A DNA stretch of 64,000 bases from Candidatus Fukatsuia symbiotica. Its GTDB lineage: Bacteria; Pseudomonadota; Gammaproteobacteria; Enterobacterales; Enterobacteriaceae. The notes under the pieces are model-generated. The model had not been told where the DNA came from and ran no database searches. It saw nothing but the letters and a program-made list of their open reading frames with translations. The stretch spans positions 1,922,001 to 1,986,000 of the forward strand of contig NZ_CP021659.1 in NCBI RefSeq assembly GCF_003122425.1. Direction: 5' to 3'. Position 1 is the first letter of the stretch. Each line of letters begins with the position of its first letter. The position numbers were made by a program, and so were the translations under genes. Of this stretch, positions 9,948-20,701 are shown piece after piece.

Positions 9948-10703
9948 TCAAAACTTGAAACCCCGATGCAATGCAACAATACCACCGGTTAAATTGGAAT
10001 AGGTAACGTTTTCAAAGCCAGCATCACTGATCATATCCTTAAGTGTTTCCTGATCGGGATGCACACGGATAGATTCGGCTAAATAACGATAACTTTCAGC
10101 ATCCTGAGCCACAATTTTGCCAATTTTAGGCAAGATATGGAATGAGTATGCATCATAAATCTTGCTGACTGGCTCAAAAAGAGGTTTTGAGAATTCTAAA
10201 ATCAACAGACGACCTCCAGGTTTGAGTACGCGAAACATAGAACGTAATGCTTTCTCTTTTTCGGTTACATTGCGCAGGCCAAAAGAGAGAGTGATACAGT
10301 CAAAATAATTATCTGGAAAAGGCAAGGTTTCGGCATTAGCTTGAACATAGCTGACATTAGCAATGATGCCTTTGTTACGTAGTTTCTCACGACCGACCCG
10401 CAGCATGGATTCATTGATATCCGCTAGTACAACTTGGCCCTGAATGCCCACCAATCGCGAGAACCTGGCGGTCAAATCACCGGTACCTCCAGCCAAATCC
10501 AATACCTTTTGACCCGGCCGTACACCGCTACTATCTACGGTAAAACGCTTCCAGAGCCGATGGACTCCAAATGACATTAAATCATTCATCAGATCGTATT
10601 TGGCAGCAACAGAATGAAAAATTTCTGCCACCATACCTGTTTTTTTTTCTTTGGCGACGGTGCGAAAACCAAAATCAGTGGTTTCTTTTTCTTGATCTGT
10701 CAT
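9948..10703 (-). CDS. ubiE: UbiE, ubiquinone/menaquinone C-methyltransferase
   Basis: An S-adenosylmethionine-dependent methyltransferase acting on the benzoquinone ring in ubiquinone and menaquinone synthesis. The 251-residue product is full length and collinear with E. coli Ubi[22 protein letters not shown], the SAM-binding [16 protein letters not shown] around residues 68-82, [22 protein letters not shown] and the C-terminal [11 protein letters not shown]. First gene of the ubiE-ubiJ-ubiB-tatABC unit. Confidence 0.97.
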   Translation of the reverse strand: MTDQEKETTDFGFRTVAKEKKTGMVAEIFHSVAAKYDLMNDLMSFGVHRLWKRFTVDSSGVRPGQKVLDLAGGTGDLTARFSRLVGIQGQVVLADINESMLRVGREKLRNKGIIANVSYVQANAETLPFPDNYFDCITLSFGLRNVTEKEKALRSMFRVLKPGGRLLILEFSKPLFEPVSKIYDAYSFHILPKIGKIVAQDAESYRYLAESIRVHPDQETLKDMISDAGFENVTYSNLTGGIVALHRGFKF

Positions 10704-10737
10704 GTTTTACCTGCTTCGAATAGGTTCTTCGGGATAA

Positions 10738-10896
10738 TAGACTTCTTGCAAAACCGTCGTTTGTTATGCGAAGTCAAGGCGCTTTACGCGCAGTAACTGC
10801 GTGGTACATGTAACTACATGAGGATTGTAAGCACCAGGTAACGCAGAATTCGTAGTACGTATTTGCAAACACATAGTAGGTTTTGCAAGAAGTCTA
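10738..10896. repeat. MITE-A copy A2 (best full-length copy)
   Basis: 159 bp bounded by TAGACTTCTTGCAAAACC and GGTTTTGCAAGAAGTCTA, which are perfect 18-bp inverted termini. It has no open reading frame of note. It lies between ubiE and lpxK, exactly where the E. coli-like gene order is broken, and its right terminal TAG serves as the lpxK stop codon. The ends resemble those of IS5-type elements, so a non-autonomous derivative is likely (inference). Confidence 0.88.
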
Positions 10897-11892
10897 ATGT
10901 TGAGATCTTGTTTCTCGGTTGCATAATGATCCAATGGTCGTCAATAGCTTTTCTGCCTGAGGTGAGGCTAATTGTGCATCAACTGGCAGATACCACCAAT
11001 ATGGCTTTGCAAATGCACGGCATTTTACCGCATCTTTTTCAGTCATCAGCAAGGATTGTTGCTGGTTGGCAAGTGGTAACAATTGTTCCAACGAATAATT
11101 TTGATGATCAGCAAAGTGATATTCTTTTTGCACAGTCACACCCAGTTGTTTCAGTGTCAAGAAAAACCGTGGCGGATGACCAATACCTGCCATGGCGATA
11201 ACCTGTATCAATTTTTGAGCAGGTCTTTGCTCTCCCGTCACCAGATTGACTACCTGAGAGGCTTGCAATTGCATAGGGATTTCCTCTGGTCCCGCATAAC
11301 CACCATTAATAATGATGGCATTCACTGAAGCGAGCCGCCCTGCACGTTCACGCATCGGACCAGCAGGTAACCACCAACCGTTACCAAAACGGTGCAGCGC
11401 ATCAATCACAACCAGTTCAAAATCTCTCTGGAGTGCATAATGTTGTAGACCATCGTCCGTTATCAACAAATCTAACGGGTATGCCCTGAGCAAGGCCTGA
11501 ACCGCTGCAGAACGGTTAGGCGACACAGCGACGGGTACGCCAGTACGTTGAAAAATCAGTACAGGTTCATCGCCGGCTTGTTCAGTGGTGGTCTGCATTG
11601 TGAGTATTAACGGATAACTTGCCGCTTTACCGCCGTAACCACGTGCAACCACTCCGATCCGTAGCCCACGTTTCCGTAGTTGTTCTACTAACCAGATAAC
11701 TACTGGCGTTTTGCCGTTACCTCCTACGGTAAGGTTGCCTACCACCACGATGGGTACCGGTGAGCGCCAGCTGGTACGCCAACCTCGCAGGTAACTCACG
11801 CGAATCAACCAGGTTACTAATCCATATAACCAGGATAAGGGTAGCAGTAACAAATAGAGATGTGATCGACCAGACCAGATACGCTGCATCAT
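10894..11892 (-). CDS. lpxK: LpxK, tetraacyldisaccharide 4'-kinase
   Basis: LpxK phosphorylates the 4' position of the lipid A disaccharide at the inner membrane. The 332-residue protein has an N-terminal membrane segment ([15 protein letters not shown]), the P-loop [12 protein letters not shown] (residues 52-63), and [22 protein letters not shown], which resemble E. coli LpxK (328 aa). The start overlaps the end of msbA; a second in-frame ATG at 11889 matches E. coli equally well. The stop TAG is supplied by the terminal bases of MITE-A copy A2, so the last few residues are probably not native. Confidence 0.95.
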   Translation of the reverse strand: MMQRIWSGRSHLYLLLLPLSWLYGLVTWLIRVSYLRGWRTSWRSPVPIVVVGNLTVGGNGKTPVVIWLVEQLRKRGLRIGVVARGYGGKAASYPLILTMQTTTEQAGDEPVLIFQRTGVPVAVSPNRSAAVQALLRAYPLDLLITDDGLQHYALQRDFELVVIDALHRFGNGWWLPAGPMRERAGRLASVNAIIINGGYAGPEEIPMQLQASQVVNLVTGEQRPAQKLIQVIAMAGIGHPPRFFLTLKQLGVTVQKEYHFADHQNYSLEQLLPLANQQQSLLMTEKDAVKCRAFAKPYWWYLPVDAQLASPQAEKLLTTIGSLCNRETRSQH

Positions 11893-13637
11893 TGGCTAAA
11901 TTGCATACGGTTAAGTTGAGCATAAGCGCCTTGTTTCGCTAACAGTTCACTATGTTCACCTCGTTCGATAATATAGCCATCTTCTATTACTAAGATTTCA
12001 TCCGCTTTTTCAATCGTAGATAAGCGATGTGCGATCACTAATGAAGTGCGATTTTTTTGTAATGTTTCGAGAGCGGCCTGAATGGCACGTTCAGATTCAG
12101 CATCTAATGCTGAGGTCGCTTCATCGAGGATCAAAATAGGACAGTCACGTAGCAGAGCACGTGCAATCGCGATACGTTGACGCTGTCCTCCAGATAACAT
12201 TACACCATTTTCGCCAATCAAAGTATCGAATCCGTTCTCCATTTTATCAATAAAATCAGTAGCATAAGCCATTCGTGCTGCTTCCTCTATCTCCTCACGA
12301 CTGTATTGCTGATTTCTAGCATAGGCAATATTATTAGCGACCGTATCATTAAATAAATGTACATTCTGTGAGACTAATGCAATCTGATTACGCAGTGATC
12401 GCAGTTTATAATCACGTAAATCATGCTGATCGATCGAAATGTTACCTTGATCGACATCGTAGAAACGAGTAAGAAGATTAGCAATAGTCGATTTGCCTGA
12501 GCCGGAGCGTCCAACCAGTGCCACTATTTTCCCTGCCTGAATATGTATATTAATATCGTTTAATACTGGGGCTTCTTTTCCTGGGTAAGAAAAGCTGACA
12601 TTACGAAACTCAATATCTCCATTCACCCGAGTCACTTCTAATTTACCTTGATCTTTTTCTTGCCGAGTATCGAGAATGGAGAACAGGGTTTGGCAAGCTG
12701 CCATGCCACGCTGAAATTGAGAATTGATATTGGTCAATGATTTTAGCGGACGCATCAACGCTATCATGGAAGCAAATACTACGGTAATAGTGCCAGCGGT
12801 CAGGGTTTCCATCACGCTGGGGAAACTCGCTGCGTACAATACAAAAGCGAGCGCAAAAGAAGCAATTAACTGAATAATAGGATCAGAGATCGACGAGGCA
12901 GAAACCAAGCGCATTCCTTGTTGCCGCATTTGGTTACTAACCGTATCAAAACGCTCGGTTTCCGTTTTTTGTCCACCGAAAACCAAGACTTCTTTGTGTC
13001 CTTTTAGCATTTGCTCTGCGCTGGTGGTCACTTGCCCCATGGTGTTTTGCATATTTTTACTGATATCACGGAAGCGTTTAGATACCATGCGGATTGCCAG
13101 TGAAACAATAGGGGCAATAACGATCAGAATTAATGACAATTGCCAGCTGTAATAAAACATCATAATAAACAGCCCGATGATAGAGGCACCTTCCCTAACG
13201 ACTGTAATCAATGCACTGGAAGAAGAGGACGCGACCTGTTCCGAATCGTAGGTGATACGAGAAAGTAGCATTCCCGTAGACTGCTGATCGAAAAATGAAA
13301 CCGGCATACCCATCATATGGCTAAATAGACGACGGCGCATATGCATCACCACTTTACCAGAAACCCATGCAATACAATAAGTTGAAATAAATCCCGTTAT
13401 ACCTCGTACTAGCATCAGACCAATAATAGCCAACGGCATCCACATCAAAATTGAACTATCTGCTTTGCCAAAACCGTCATCTAGCAGTGGTTTAAGCAAT
13501 GACAACATAAAAGTATCACTGGCCGCGTTAAGGATTAATGCTATCGCCGCGGTGATGAGACCGGTTTTAAAAGGAGCGATCATCGGCCAGAGGCGCCGGA
13601 AAGTCTGCCATGTGGAGAGATCTTTATCATTTATCAT
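11889..13637 (-). CDS. msbA: MsbA, lipid A export ABC transporter
   Basis: MsbA flips core-lipid A across the inner membrane and powers it with ATP. The 582-residue half-transporter has six transmembrane helices in the first 320 residues, then a nucleotide-binding domain with Walker [10 protein letters not shown] near residue 377, signature [16 protein letters not shown], Walker [13 protein letters not shown] and the H-loop [12 protein letters not shown]. The length equals E. coli MsbA (582 aa). It is translationally coupled to lpxK by overlap and follows comEC with a short MITE-B remnant between them. Confidence 0.97.
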   Translation of the reverse strand: MINDKDLSTWQTFRRLWPMIAPFKTGLITAAIALILNAASDTFMLSLLKPLLDDGFGKADSSILMWMPLAIIGLMLVRGITGFISTYCIAWVSGKVVMHMRRRLFSHMMGMPVSFFDQQSTGMLLSRITYDSEQVASSSSSALITVVREGASIIGLFIMMFYYSWQLSLILIVIAPIVSLAIRMVSKRFRDISKNMQNTMGQVTTSAEQMLKGHKEVLVFGGQKTETERFDTVSNQMRQQGMRLVSASSISDPIIQLIASFALAFVLYAASFPSVMETLTAGTITVVFASMIALMRPLKSLTNINSQFQRGMAACQTLFSILDTRQEKDQGKLEVTRVNGDIEFRNVSFSYPGKEAPVLNDINIHIQAGKIVALVGRSGSGKSTIANLLTRFYDVDQGNISIDQHDLRDYKLRSLRNQIALVSQNVHLFNDTVANNIAYARNQQYSREEIEEAARMAYATDFIDKMENGFDTLIGENGVMLSGGQRQRIAIARALLRDCPILILDEATSALDAESERAIQAALETLQKNRTSLVIAHRLSTIEKADEILVIEDGYIIERGEHSELLAKQGAYAQLNRMQFSQ

Positions 13638-13655
13638 TAAAGCTTAGCCCAAAAA

Positions 13656-13705
13656 AATTTGACGAAGTATCAGCAAGCACAAGAGATTTCGAACAGGTTC
13701 TAAGA
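13656..13705 (+). repeat. MITE-B remnant B2 (right end)
   Basis: tttgacgaagtatcagcaag followed by CACAAGAGATTTCGAACAGG and TTCTAAGA matches the right third of full MITE-B copies. It fills the gap between comEC and msbA. Confidence 0.75.
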
Positions 13706-13713
13706 GGCCCATT

Positions 13714-15987
13714 CTACTCATAATGTTCTCTAACACCAAACCACTGGTGGTACCAACGGGGCATTAATTGCTCGCGATAACCACTTATACGCCACTTATC
13801 ATCGAAGAAAAACAGACTGAGTTGCCCAGAAACGGAGGTATCACGCCAGATAATGTTATTTTTCCTGTAGCGAAGGACAATTTTTCTTGCTGGCAATCGC
13901 CATGGGCTGTAACGTGCTACAGATGCAAAGGCTAATTCGGGTTTCACTGCGCGTAAAAATGGTGGTGTAGATGAAGTTTGGCTACCATGATGAGGAACCT
14001 GTAAAATGGTTGAAGTCAGTTTATTACCGAGTTCTTGTACTAGCTGATATTCTCCACTTTTTTCCAAATCACCGGTCAATAAGATGCTGTGTTTACCATC
14101 GTTAATACGGACAACACAAGAGTCATCATTTTTACCTCTCTGCATCAGATCATGCGGCCAAAGTACTTCAAAATGCAAACCCTGCCATTGCCAGTTATCT
14201 CCTTGTCGGCAAGGGATAAATTGTTGCCGTTGTGATCCGTTTATAGCCGGAAAAAAGGGAGCACGTATCATCGCCTGCGGGAAGGCAGCCATGAGTTCAG
14301 ACAAGCCACCACTATGATCCTTATGATCATGGCTGATGATAATTTGTTCTACATTAAGGGCGTGCCAACTAAGATAGGGCAATATTGCTCTTGATGCCAT
14401 GCTACCGGTTTTCCAACGCATTCCTGTATCGAATATTATCGCTTTGCCGTGGCGTTCAATTATCACAGCCAAACCATGCCCAACATCTAACATATCAACT
14501 CGCCAGCGATACTCCTGAGGACGGTAGGAAAATAGCCACAGAACAAGGCATAGTGTTAGCACTGCAATTGTGTGACTACGCCACCATTGAAAACGCCAAA
14601 TAATCACTGCCAACCATCCACTACAGCTGATTAATACCGCATTTTTGCCAACGGTGAGCCAGCTTTTTTGTAGTACATTCAAAGGAAAAAATACCACACT
14701 AATAGACAAATCCGCGAGATACCATAACCACGATGTTATCACCGGGATAAAACTCGTTACTAACGCCATTAAAACTATTGGCACGGTGATGAAAGATATG
14801 ATCGGCACTGCCCACAAATTGGCGACCAAAGAGGAAATGTTCAGACCATGAAATAAGCCAACTTGTAACGGCATCAGCAATAACATCATGCCTAATTGCA
14901 AATGCAGCCAACGTCGTGCCAATCCGCGCCAACTTTTTTGTTGGTTCAATGTTAGTGGCATCCAGTACCACCAAAAAATGAGTGCGGCTACGGCTAAACA
15001 GGATAACCAAAAACTGTCTGATAATACTGCCAACGGATCGGTGATGAGTATCAGACTGAGTGTCCATATCCAAACCTGCCATGCACTGGATAGGATACCG
15101 AAACGGCGTAATGCTAGCCATAGTGTTAACGCTAGTGCTGCTCTTAATGTAGGAGGACTCGCGCCCGCCAGCCAAACATAAGATATCGCTAGCAACCATG
15201 AAAACAGCAGAGGAAAACCCAAGCCTATCCAATGAACTGGAAAAGAAAATTGCAATGCCCTGGCAAGTAATGCACCGAAGAGTGCTGCAATAGCAATGTG
15301 CAGTCCTGAAATAGCCATCAGATGAGCTGTGCCTGTTTGCCGCAATTGTTGCCAATTTTGTTGATTAAGCAAAGCTCGTTCACCAAATGCCAACGCTAAT
15401 AAAATGGCTCGATGGTCATAGGTGCTAATTTGCTCCTGAATCATAGTGACAATTTTTTGACGTAAATTACAGCTATTATCAATCGGCTCAGCACTGATGA
15501 TCTTCCCTGACAGTGGTTGTCGATTCGCTATTGCCCAACGTTGGCTATCAAATCCTCCCTGATTAAGTAAACTATGTGTGGGGCGCATGCGTAATTTAAA
15601 TCGCCATTGCTGCCCCGCACAAAATGGTTTCAAGCCGTTCTGCCAAATTACAAATACGCCTACTGGTGGGAACAGGTATTTTCCCTCAAGTTGATTAATT
15701 GCTAATAAAACCTTCTGTTCATCATGATGAGATAGATTGATACTTTTAACCGTTGCAATGACCTGTTTATCGCCCTGAGATAAGGTATTAGTTTGCGTTA
15801 GCAAGGCGGTTCCATGCCAGCATCCCCAAAGGAAACTGATGATCGCCAAAGCAAAGTACCAGCATATCAGATTACGGCTAAGCCACAGGACTATGACCAA
15901 TACTGCCAAAACCCAAAATAATCTTTGTTCTGGTAACTGCGGTAAAAGAATCAGCGGTAACATTCCGCAAACAACGGCGATTGCCAT
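13714..15987 (-). CDS. ycaI: ComEC/Rec2 family protein (YcaI)
   Basis: ComEC proteins form the inner-membrane channel for single-stranded DNA in naturally competent bacteria; the enterobacterial YcaI role is less clear. The 757-residue protein is full length (E. coli YcaI 754 aa): N-terminal helices and an OB-like soluble segment, the competence domain with GERALLNQQNWQQLRQTGTAHLMAISGLHIA, several helices, and a C-terminal metallo-beta-lactamase-like domain with SHDHKDHSGG near residue 552 and VPHHGSQTSS. It heads the comEC-msbA-lpxK unit. In E. coli this block follows ihfB on the same strand; here it is inverted and displaced. Confidence 0.93.
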   Translation of the reverse strand: MAIAVVCGMLPLILLPQLPEQRLFWVLAVLVIVLWLSRNLICWYFALAIISFLWGCWHGTALLTQTNTLSQGDKQVIATVKSINLSHHDEQKVLLAINQLEGKYLFPPVGVFVIWQNGLKPFCAGQQWRFKLRMRPTHSLLNQGGFDSQRWAIANRQPLSGKIISAEPIDNSCNLRQKIVTMIQEQISTYDHRAILLALAFGERALLNQQNWQQLRQTGTAHLMAISGLHIAIAALFGALLARALQFSFPVHWIGLGFPLLFSWLLAISYVWLAGASPPTLRAALALTLWLALRRFGILSSAWQVWIWTLSLILITDPLAVLSDSFWLSCLAVAALIFWWYWMPLTLNQQKSWRGLARRWLHLQLGMMLLLMPLQVGLFHGLNISSLVANLWAVPIISFITVPIVLMALVTSFIPVITSWLWYLADLSISVVFFPLNVLQKSWLTVGKNAVLISCSGWLAVIIWRFQWWRSHTIAVLTLCLVLWLFSYRPQEYRWRVDMLDVGHGLAVIIERHGKAIIFDTGMRWKTGSMASRAILPYLSWHALNVEQIIISHDHKDHSGGLSELMAAFPQAMIRAPFFPAINGSQRQQFIPCRQGDNWQWQGLHFEVLWPHDLMQRGKNDDSCVVRINDGKHSILLTGDLEKSGEYQLVQELGNKLTSTILQVPHHGSQTSSTPPFLRAVKPELAFASVARYSPWRLPARKIVLRYRKNNIIWRDTSVSGQLSLFFFDDKWRISGYREQLMPRWYHQWFGVREHYE

Positions 15988-16070
15988 TCGATCTAATGAT
16001 AGAACAATAAATAATACCTCCTCTGTTTGGTATTACATGGTGTTTATATACGATCAAGCCATACGGTTTG

Positions 16071-16229
16071 TAAGAACCTGTTCGAAATCTCTTGTGCTCG
16101 CCGTGTTTTGGTCAAATAATTCGTCAAAAATGCGCTCAAAATGCTCATTGACCCTATGTAAACTGTGCTTTTTCGCCCATTTTTTCCTCATCTGAGCGTC
16201 ACTCAAAAAGATTTGGAACAGGCTCTCAG
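16071..16229 (-). repeat. MITE-B copy B3
   Basis: It begins TAAGAACCTGTTCGAAATCT and ends with GATTTGGAACAGGCTCTCA. It is full length, inverted relative to copies B1 and B6, with the interior gctttttcgcccattttttc shared with copy B9. Confidence 0.85.
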
Positions 16230-16445
16230 CACCTGTATAGCGGTACGGTGTAATTTTGATTACATAATGAATACTATTCAGTATAAATATACGACACGAC
16301 TTATCTTTATGCTGTAATTAGAATAGAATCGTTCTGCTATATGAAGGAGTGGATTGAGTTTCTGATAGTGGTTGTTTTTTTGCTAGTAGCAAAATTGAAT
16401 AGTTCGAGCCAGCTCGAAATTTATTTGAGTGAGTTACAAACTTAT

Positions 16446-16589
16446 TAGACTTCTTGCAAAACTGTCGTTCGTTATGCAAAGCCGAGGCATGCAGTGTACA
16501 AGCGAATGTATGGAGGATTGCGAGCACCAGGTAACGCAGAATTTGCAGTACGTCGTTTGCAGTACATAGTAGGTTTTGCAAGAAGTCTA
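16446..16589. repeat. MITE-A copy A3
   Basis: TAGACTTCTTGCAAAACTG at the left and GGTTTTGCAAGAAGTCTA at the right form near-perfect inverted ends. It ends six bases before the cyaA stop codon. Confidence 0.87.
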
Positions 16590-16594
16590 TTATC

Positions 16595-19156
16595 TCAGTG
16601 CAATAGACAGGGCTCAGATGCTACTGCTGGTTCTGTATGAGCCACATTGACACACAAATGAGATAAGGCTTCACAATAGAAAGGAACGACCTGATAACCT
16701 CCGTCCAATTGTACAATCTGGTAGAATAGCGGCAAATTGAAATTAATAAAGTCAGAGCCATAGGTAAAACGATCATGGGAAGATGAATAGCAACGGCTCA
16801 CATCACATACCAGCTCTTCTTTGCTTCCTTTACAACGATGATAAACCTCAACCTGGTTAAACTCATCAAGAATATAAATAGTAAAACCTGCTTGATCACC
16901 GGTGCTTTCAAAGAAAAATTGAATAATCCCTTCGCTGGCAAAACCATCAATCACGGGTGGCAAATGCACTTGATCCGCTGCCACTTTTGTCGCCAGGCCG
17001 TGTAATTTATTGCTAGAAATAGCCCGATAAAAATCAATAGCATTTTCTAATTTCTGCACTGAAACATTTAAACGCTCAAAAAATAGGCCCCAAATTTGAC
17101 CCGCCACCCGTACCGCTTTAAAACGTCCTAGGTTCTGACGCGTACTAAATAAGCGTAATTCAATACATTCTGATATTAATTGCTGAATACGGGCACGAAT
17201 CAAACCGCGTAAATGTTGGCTATAACAGAAAACGTTAACTGTTTCGGGGGGCGCGGCATCCTGATGCATTTTTCCTAGAATGCTTTTTAGTGCCTCTAAT
17301 AGAGCCTGCTCACCACTGAAATGTAACGTGCGCACTTCATTCCATGAGTTACGGTACAGTAAATCGATACTACCGACCAAACATTGTTTCTGCTGAGAGA
17401 AATTGAATACATCAAGTTTGCGTAAATCAAAATGCTCAGCCTGATGGCCAAAAATCTCGCTGGGATCATTCTCCAAGTTAACAATAATCGCCAGATGGCG
17501 AATTTCGCACGGGCTGCACAGGGCTTTTGGTATAGGGGCAGGTAAACGTAACGGAAACTGTTGGGAAACATCCGCCACCAGCTCTTGCAATTTTACCTTA
17601 TCGCATAAATTCGTACTTTTTATATGTAACTGTGTATTCGCGGTCAGTAACCCATTGAAGTACGCCCAGGCTACCAGCTTACTCAGATGGCCGTCATATT
17701 CCAGTGGTTGATGACCAACGATACTTGTTATCGAAGGGGCTTGATTATACAGATACCAACCGGCACGATTGACTCGACCAGGCAAAACCTGAATAAAAGT
17801 CAGGTGTGATTCAGATAAATCCGGCGAAATTTGCGGATTAACCAACGTGACTTTTTCCGGTAGTACTTCAAAAGCAGCGTACAGCTTACGGGTGAGAACC
17901 CCGATGTCCTGCGGGCTAGCGCTAACACTCAAGTTATTACGGCGTGCAAAACAAATAAGATAATGATAGCTTTGCATCATTGCAGCCAACAGCTCGTTAT
18001 GTACTTCACGCACCTGTTCGATTTTCCAGTTGGCACGATCATCCAACATCACTAAACGTTGATCACTCCAGCCCCATTTACTCACTAGTTGATTGATAAC
18101 ACCCTGCCGCCAGCCGTTATTCATCCCATTATCAGCACATCTCTCGCAGATTTTTAAATAAAAACAACGGCGAACCAGATCCAGTCGGACTTTATCATCA
18201 ATCTGAACAAGATAACGGGTCACACGATCGAGCATCATGTAATAGGCATCAAGACCGAAAGCAATAATTTCTTCATTGCACAGGCCGTCATGCAGGCACT
18301 GCTTACTTTCCATCGCCAGAAGCTGAGCATTAGGATATTCCCATGAATAGGCTTCCAACAATAACGTTTTCAGCACTGCCTTATAGGGGGAATCGATGCT
18401 TTTATACAATTGCCACAAAGTGGCACCAAAATATTCTTCCGCAGACAATGTACTTAAACCGCCCAAATCCAGCCATTCATTGGCAATGATCTCACCTTGC
18501 GCATACAAGGATAAAACATAATCGTCATAATGCTTTTCTTCTTCGACTGGCACCAAATTCCATAAAATACGCTTACCTGCCAAACAAACGGCACTACGAT
18601 AAAATTCATCCAGTAACAAAATGTGTTGTGTAGAGCCGCAATCTTCACTGCTCAAACTCCCACAGGCTTGATGATGAAAACGATTTTCATCGATCAAAAA
18701 AAAGCTAACCTCTACTCCTTGTGTCGCTGCCCATTTTTCCAGTAAATGGCATTTTTGCTGAAGTCGGTGGCGTGCTGTCCTGTCTAACCCTGTTTGATGA
18801 CAGACCCAAATATCTAAATCAGAGGTGCTGTTTTGCCCGATAGAAGAGGTACTGCCCATGGAATACATGCCAGCAATCGGTAATTCACCATGAGCCCCCT
18901 GTTGCACCGGTTCAGCGTATCCGGTAACTATCTCCGCTAAATAACGTTGTTGTATTTCATTGAGGGTAAAAAGGCAGATACCGTGGAGAGCATCATCGAG
19001 ATAACCAGGCATCAAAGGATGATGATAATGCAGCAAAACAGGTAACAAATGGTAAACTCTTTGGGAGGCAGGCATCATCGCCGCCAAGGCACGATCAACC
19101 CGTAATTGGTTTATCGTATCCAGCCGTCGTTTTAGTGTCTCGATATAGGGGTACAA
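16595..19156 (-). CDS. cyaA: CyaA, class I adenylate cyclase (UUG start)
   Basis: CyaA makes cAMP from ATP; cAMP with CRP drives catabolite control and often flagellar expression. The 853-residue protein is full length (E. coli 848 aa). The N-terminal catalytic half carries [17 protein letters not shown] near residues 103-118, the nucleotidyltransferase metal-binding site; the C-terminal half is the glucose-sensitive regulatory part. The start codon is TTG (19154-19156) followed by [12 protein letters not shown], equivalent to the E. coli MYLYIETLKQRLD, which also begins with UUG, a known brake on its translation. Divergent from hemC as in E. coli. Confidence 0.97.
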   Translation of the reverse strand: MYPYIETLKRRLDTINQLRVDRALAAMMPASQRVYHLLPVLLHYHHPLMPGYLDDALHGICLFTLNEIQQRYLAEIVTGYAEPVQQGAHGELPIAGMYSMGSTSSIGQNSTSDLDIWVCHQTGLDRTARHRLQQKCHLLEKWAATQGVEVSFFLIDENRFHHQACGSLSSEDCGSTQHILLLDEFYRSAVCLAGKRILWNLVPVEEEKHYDDYVLSLYAQGEIIANEWLDLGGLSTLSAEEYFGATLWQLYKSIDSPYKAVLKTLLLEAYSWEYPNAQLLAMESKQCLHDGLCNEEIIAFGLDAYYMMLDRVTRYLVQIDDKVRLDLVRRCFYLKICERCADNGMNNGWRQGVINQLVSKWGWSDQRLVMLDDRANWKIEQVREVHNELLAAMMQSYHYLICFARRNNLSVSASPQDIGVLTRKLYAAFEVLPEKVTLVNPQISPDLSESHLTFIQVLPGRVNRAGWYLYNQAPSITSIVGHQPLEYDGHLSKLVAWAYFNGLLTANTQLHIKSTNLCDKVKLQELVADVSQQFPLRLPAPIPKALCSPCEIRHLAIIVNLENDPSEIFGHQAEHFDLRKLDVFNFSQQKQCLVGSIDLLYRNSWNEVRTLHFSGEQALLEALKSILGKMHQDAAPPETVNVFCYSQHLRGLIRARIQQLISECIELRLFSTRQNLGRFKAVRVAGQIWGLFFERLNVSVQKLENAIDFYRAISSNKLHGLATKVAADQVHLPPVIDGFASEGIIQFFFESTGDQAGFTIYILDEFNQVEVYHRCKGSKEELVCDVSRCYSSSHDRFTYGSDFINFNLPLFYQIVQLDGGYQVVPFYCEALSHLCVNVAHTEPAVASEPCLLH

Positions 19157-19286
19157 GACGTTTCGCCTGATTTTCCAACGCTAAGAAAAAAACTCATGTT
19201 TGAGGGATCCGCATTGAGTTTAAAGAAACATTTAACTAATTTACGTTTAACTAACTTATGTCTAATTGAGATCTATTTACGTGAAA

Positions 19287-19302
19287 CGTGATCAATCTAA
19301 CA
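19287..19302 (-). promoter_or_regulatory. Predicted CRP site in the cyaA promoter
   Basis: On the minus strand the sequence TGTTA GATTGA TCACG fits the CRP half-site spacing (TGTGA-N6-TCACA) and is almost the same as the CRP site in the E. coli cyaA promoter, where CRP represses. It lies about 130 bases upstream of the UUG start, and its retention suggests autoregulation is intact. Confidence 0.65.
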
Positions 19303-19340
19303 TTTTTTCTTTTAATCGTAAAGAAAGCAATGCAAACAAC

Positions 19341-19505
19341 TTCTAAGAACTTATTCCAAATCTTCTTGAGCGATGCCCAGACGAGGAAAAACGGGCGAAA
19401 GAACGCAGTCTACTCTTTGTATACAACAAAAGGGACTCAATGAGCATTTTGAACGCGTTTTTAACGAAGTACCAGCAAGCACAAGAGATGTTGAATAGAT
19501 TCGAA
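19341..19505 (+). repeat. MITE-B copy B4 in the cyaA-hemC intergenic region
   Basis: It starts TTCTAAGAACTTATTCCAAA and ends near GATGTTGAATAGATTCGAA; the interior cagtctactctttgtataca is shared with copy B1. It is full length but more diverged at both ends. It lies just outside the CRP site on the hemC side. Confidence 0.8.
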
Positions 19506-19553
19506 TAAAGTATTTTGGTGGCGACGCAATGTCAGCCAGTCAATGATAGAATG

Positions 19554-19685
19554 GACTCTTTGCAAAATCGTAGTTCGTCCTCTTTTTATACAACAAAAGG
19601 GAATCAATGAGCATTCTGAGCGCGTTTTTGACGAATTATTTGACTCAAACACGGCGAGCACAAGAGATTTCGAACAGGTTCTCAT
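19554..19685 (+). repeat. Chimeric MITE-A/MITE-B remnant upstream of hemC
   Basis: 19554-19579 (actctttgcaaaatcgtagt then tcg) resembles the MITE-A left end. It is joined to a 5'-truncated MITE-B (about 19580-19685) ending ATTTCGAACAGGTTCTCA. It lies 29 bases before the hemC ATG, so it has probably replaced the native hemC promoter-proximal sequence. Confidence 0.65.
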
Positions 19686-19714
19686 GGTGGCAGACGGTAA
19701 AAACGGTAATAAAT

Positions 19715-20656
19715 ATGTCGAAAACAGTGATCCGTATCGCCACACGGCAAAGCCCGCTTGCAATGTGGCAAGCTTGTTATGTACAGCAGGGCTTACAATC
19801 TGCTCATCCGCATTTGCAAATAGAACTGATATCCATGATCACGCGTGGGGATATTGTTTTGGATACACCCTTGGCAAAAATAGGGGGTAAAGGATTATTC
19901 GTTAAGGAACTCGAACTAGCACTATTGCAAAATAAAGCTGATATCGCCGTTCATTCCATGAAAGACGTGCCGATCAGCTTACCAGAGGGATTAGGACTCG
20001 TGACCTTCTGTGAACGGGATGATCCACGTGATGCGTTCGTTGCTAACCATTACGAGCGGCTTGAGCAATTACCTGCTGGCAGTGTCGTCGGCACGTCGAG
20101 CCTCCGTCGTCAATGTCAAATCCGTAAACATCACCCACATCTTATTGTCCGCGATTTACGTGGTAATCTTGGTACCCGTCTCCGTAAGTTAGATAAAGGG
20201 AACTATGACGCCATTATTTTAGCTGTAGCCGGTTTGCAACGCCTTGGATTGGCGCATCGTGTCAGCTATTCACTGACTCCAGAAGAGTCACTACCTGCAG
20301 TAGGTCAGGGCGTGATTGGTATTGAATGCCGCCTGGATGACGATGAGACACGCCAGTTATTGGCACCATTAAACCATCGTCCAACTGAACTGCGAGTCTG
20401 TGCTGAACGAGCACTCAATATTCGCCTGGAAGGAGGCTGCCAATTACCCGTTGGTAGTTATGCCGAATTGAAAGGCGAGAATTTATGGCTTAGAGCGCTG
20501 ATCGGAGCGCCAGACGGCAGTCAAATTATTTATGGTGAACGCCGTGGACCAGCGAGTTGCGCAGAACAAATCGGCATTGACCTGGCTGATGAATTGCTGT
20601 CACGGGGCGCGCGCGAAATCCTCGCCGCAATTTATCCAAAACCACTGTCACTATGA
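19715..20656 (+). CDS. hemC: HemC, hydroxymethylbilane synthase (porphobilinogen deaminase)
   Basis: HemC polymerises four porphobilinogen units to hydroxymethylbilane in haem synthesis. The 313-residue product matches E. coli HemC throughout: [50 protein letters not shown]. The dipyrromethane-binding Cys lies in [11 protein letters not shown] at residue 242, the same number as in E. coli. Start at 19715 ([13 protein letters not shown]) is set by homology; the frame is open upstream through a MITE-B remnant to 19607, which would give a spurious 36-residue extension. Confidence 0.96.
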   Translation: MSKTVIRIATRQSPLAMWQACYVQQGLQSAHPHLQIELISMITRGDIVLDTPLAKIGGKGLFVKELELALLQNKADIAVHSMKDVPISLPEGLGLVTFCERDDPRDAFVANHYERLEQLPAGSVVGTSSLRRQCQIRKHHPHLIVRDLRGNLGTRLRKLDKGNYDAIILAVAGLQRLGLAHRVSYSLTPEESLPAVGQGVIGIECRLDDDETRQLLAPLNHRPTELRVCAERALNIRLEGGCQLPVGSYAELKGENLWLRALIGAPDGSQIIYGERRGPASCAEQIGIDLADELLSRGAREILAAIYPKPLSL

Positions 20657-20701
20657 TCTCCTAATATGACCTTGCTAACCTGGGGCGTTCCCGTTAAAAC
20701 T

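Larger units (their letters stand above)
15988..16594. other. Repeat-filled intergenic region between comEC and cyaA
   Basis: About 600 bases without a supported gene, holding MITE-B copy B3 (16071-16229) and MITE-A copy A3 (16446-16589). The remaining unique segments (15988-16070 and 16230-16445) show only short shadow frames. cyaY, which in E. coli follows cyaA convergently, is not present. Confidence 0.6.

Noticed and set aside
14699-15355. A 218-codon open frame on the minus strand
   Set aside because: It lies fully inside comEC in another frame of the same strand, with Ser/His-rich composition and no family match; a shadow of comEC.
19607-19714. N-terminal extension of HemC
   Set aside because: The 36 extra codons are the translation of a MITE-B remnant; the E. 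coli-like start is at 19715.
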